A DNA stretch of 64,000 nt from assembly GCA_033026295.1 (NCBI GenBank), contig CM065169.1, positions 9,034,462 to 9,098,461 of the forward strand. The letters run 5' to 3'. Of this stretch, positions 61,401-64,000 are shown in pieces; position 1 is the stretch's first letter; the number at the start of each line of letters is the position of its first letter. The DNA is from Channa striata (Eukaryota; Chordata; Actinopteri; Anabantiformes; Channidae). The position numbers were made by a program, and so were the translations under genes. The notes beneath the pieces were generated by a model, which was not told the DNA's origin, ran no database searches, and was given only the letters and a program-made list of their open reading frames with translations.

Positions 61401-62170
61401 AAAAATGATTTTAGAGTGAATGAAAATTAAAGGTAAAAGAAATCCCAAAAAACTAACTAGACTTACACAGAGGAGACAGACAGGACAGAGGAATCAAATC
61501 AGCAGAAGCAGATGGAGTTAAAATGCTAGTTACTGGATGACGCCAGATGTTATTAAAAATGCCAGTAAAGAATCTGTAAAGACTCACTGTGACCCTAATC
61601 ACAAGTGTCAGTGCCTGAGGTTCCACAATTGTCCGGTCTTGGTCAATACCAACCACATCTCACCCGTTTCCAACAAATACTGTAAACTACTGGAGACAAG
61701 ACACCAAGAGCTTTGACATTTTACATGTGGGATGTGAGTCAAACCGTGATTCAGTACTTTCAGCGCTCCTATTGTAATAAGTATTATTATTTCAAAGAAA
61801 AACTGTCCTAACTTGGTTGTGAGAACTTCTATTCAAGCAGAAACCCTCTGCATCAGAAGTTATGAAGCAGTGAGGGTGCACAGTGATGAGGGCGCCAAAC
61901 TGGCCAAACGCCCCGAGGGATCGTGACTCTTCAATATCTGAACCCTAACTTTGTGCAACTCACTCCAGATGTGATGGAATAGACAGATAGAGTCTGTAGT
62001 AGATTTGCTCATAGTTATCCATCGTTGAACTCTCAGACAATGAAACAAGCTTGTTTATTATTTAAAAAATTACACCTAATCTCTTTTTTTCTCGCTATTA
62101 TATGCCTAAATATGTAGCTATGCATTTATATATTTATTTCAAGCCATAACATATTATGATGCAAACAGCT

Positions 62171-62193
62171 GTGTGTGTGTGTGTGTGTGTGTG
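62171..62193 (+). repeat. GT microsatellite
   Basis: About 11 GT units followed by a G-rich run (gtgggggggg-like). Confidence 0.9.
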
Positions 62194-63872
62194 GTGGGGG
62201 GGCATTTCCCACAGCCTCCAAGCTGTAATTCTGTGTCCGAGATAACAGGGATTTTCGACTTGGCTAATAATTCAAGGCAGTGAGATTTACGACGGACAAA
62301 TTGCTCGACGAGCGGCTGCTGAAGCTCCACGGGAAAAAAATACCACATCGACTCCCAACACACTCGTATCAGCTGATTTAAGAGGAGCTGTAGGCTGGAT
62401 GAACATGTTTGGATCATCTATTAAACGTTGCTCTTCATTTAATAGATGGCAGAGAGTTAGTTGTGTCGTTGGATATGTTTGTGTAAGTCGTAACACACAC
62501 ACACCCCTGAGCGAATCTGTTTTCCACGTAACGCCGCTACAAATACTCAGGTAACTGGGGCTGTTTATCTGGGTTGGCACTGGGGACAACAGTCTCGGGA
62601 TAACACGTAAAAACCACTTAGCCGGCACAAGGGATGTTCCTCTGGCTTTGCTGCAACACGAAACCTGTAAACCTTTCAATCTGTGGTGAGTTTTTTTCCC
62701 CCGCACTACAACAGCCTATGACAGGTGAACTTTCATTGTATTGTACCAAAAACTTTAGTCATGCTTGTGGTCTATTATTCATTTTAATCCTCACTAATGA
62801 TTGTTTGCTGTGTGGTTTGTGTGTAGTTCTGTAGATGCGCGATGACATTTTCAAATCTGAAATAAAAACTGCAATTTATGTGACAACATGACTAACAAAT
62901 ATTAGTGTTTTCACTGACCAACTCCTTTAACCTCATCGCCTTTTCTTTTATTTTACGCTTTGTTAGTATTTGGAAACCCCGGACACTAAATGTTGCAGTT
63001 TTGCAAGTAGAATATGACTTCAGTTGCATGGTCACTTATTCTCCTCTCGTTTATGATGCACATTTTCAATAGGAGACAGATCTGGACTGCAAGGAGCCAG
63101 TAAAGCATGTGCGGAATGAGGTCTGGCACTGTCCTGTTAAAATATTCACTGACGTTGCAGGAGAAGATGTTGCCCTGATGGCAGCACGTGTTGCCCACCG
63201 TGGCCTGTACCTCCACAGAAGCACTTTTTTGCACCTGTCACTATCTGGATGGTCTTTCACTGAGTCTGACATGAGCTCAGGCCCTGAGACCTCGCCAGAG
63301 TTTCTGCAAAGTTGAAAAAAAGCTTGTTGTGCACAGCAGTTTCACGTTGCATTTCTGAATGCACCGGCAGTCTGTGTTAAGTGACAATGGTTTTTCATAG
63401 TAGTGTAAGATGACAGTTTCATGCAACGCTGCCCGAGGGCTTCAAGGTCACACACACTCAGCGGAAGGTTTGCTCCTTGGCCTTTACGTCGCTGAATCTT
63501 TTCTCAACACGAACTGTAGATGGTGATGGTGACCTAAATTCTTTTCAATTGATGATCTCCAAAACATTGCAGCCATGAATAATCTTTGTTTGCAAAGCCC
63601 TAGGCCTTTGGTGGAGGCACCTTAATTTTCCAACCATAAAGCAGTAATTCTTAAATATTCTAAAGAACCTATATAGGCTTGTTAGTCCCAACTCAAAGGA
63701 CTGAAAGTGTTTGATGCTATAAATTACACCAATTTACGCAATTTAGGCTGTTAAGACGTGTGTCTTACCCTTCCTGGCTTCCTCCACCTCCCATCTTGCT
63801 CTCTTAAGTAGGGAAGGGCTGAATTCCTATCATAACAGTGAATTACCCGCTGAATGTTTCGCTGCCTCGAGC

Positions 63873-63887
63873 CAGGTGAGTCACCTG
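63873..63887. promoter_or_regulatory. Palindrome combining two E-boxes and an AP-1 site
   Basis: CAGGTGAGTCACCTG is a perfect odd palindrome about the central G. It holds CAGGTG and CACCTG (ZEB/Snail/bHLH E-boxes) and a central TGAGTCA (AP-1/TRE). It lies 14.6 kb on the 5' side of the ntf3 coding exon. A role is inferred only. Confidence 0.4.
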
Positions 63888-64000
63888 CAGTCACCGCGAT
63901 GATCTCTGGCGAAAACTAGTTTGTGTCCGAGTGATTGCAAAAGCAAAACACACACCTTGCGGTCGAGTGTGACAACACTAACCGGTGAAGGTGATTTCTA

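Larger units (their letters stand above)
49285..64000 (-). other. ntf3 upstream / first-intron region
   Basis: 14.7 kb on the 5' side of the ntf3 coding exon. No MVTF-type first exon was found. It holds a SINE (55531-55654), a tRNA-like fragment (61190-61272), a retroelement end (61340-61400), a Tc1-like fragment (57861-58060), CA/GT repeats (49349, 59049, 62171) and an E-box/AP-1 palindrome (63873). Open frames here show no support. Confidence 0.6.

Noticed and set aside
1..64000. CRISPR array, phage, integron or defence-type system
   Set aside because: No regularly spaced repeats, no bacterial gene organisation, and genes are interrupted by spliceosomal introns.

Overview
The window is from a ray-finned fish, most likely a percomorph teleost. 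Coding sequence is sparse and split by GT-AG introns. Teleost tRNA-derived SINEs, long CA/GT microsatellites and degenerate fish-type dispersed repeats are scattered through it, and the two recognisable proteins are vertebrate orthologues. There is no sign of a prokaryotic operon, CRISPR array, phage or plasmid. Every assignment was made by reading the sequence and by family knowledge; no database search was run.

Layout. (1) 286-15517, plus strand: the last nine coding exons of anoctamin-2 (ano2, TMEM16B), a calcium-activated chloride channel. They cover the C-terminal ~430 residues, with all six classical calcium-binding acidic/Asn residues and a C-terminal PDZ-type tail. The 5' part of the gene lies upstream of the window. 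(2) 15518-24927: ano2 3' UTR and intergenic DNA. (3) 25218-32771 (a probable non-coding first exon starts at about 32916), minus strand: a five-exon gene for a small (~140 aa), highly charged coiled-coil protein that I cannot name. It was assembled here from short exons joined by matching phase-0 splice sites. (4) 33100-47520: intergenic DNA with SINEs, microsatellites and hairpins. (5) 48397-49260, minus strand: the main coding exon of neurotrophin-3 (ntf3), complete from the short-form start through prodomain, furin site and six-cysteine mature factor. (6) 49282-64000: upstream or first-intron DNA of ntf3, with repeats and possible regulatory sites; the first exon of ntf3 is not securely found.

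The ano2 and ntf3 genes are convergent (tail to tail), which is also the NTF3-ANO2 arrangement on human chromosome 12p13, so this is an old vertebrate neighbourhood. The small coiled-coil gene sits between the two tails, on the same strand as ntf3. Ano2 is a plasma-membrane channel of sensory neurons and photoreceptor terminals and Ntf3 is a secreted TrkC ligand. Both are neural, but nothing here shows a joint pathway.

The most interesting observations concern RNA processing. The 69-nt exon of the coiled-coil gene is bracketed by a UG repeat at its acceptor and a CA repeat at its donor, a CFTR-exon-9-like layout that could loop the exon out without breaking the frame. Its second exon has a triple TAG-CAG-CAG acceptor. 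The ntf3 3' UTR carries a five-run G-tract with quadruplex potential. A palindrome joining two E-boxes and an AP-1 site lies at the right edge.
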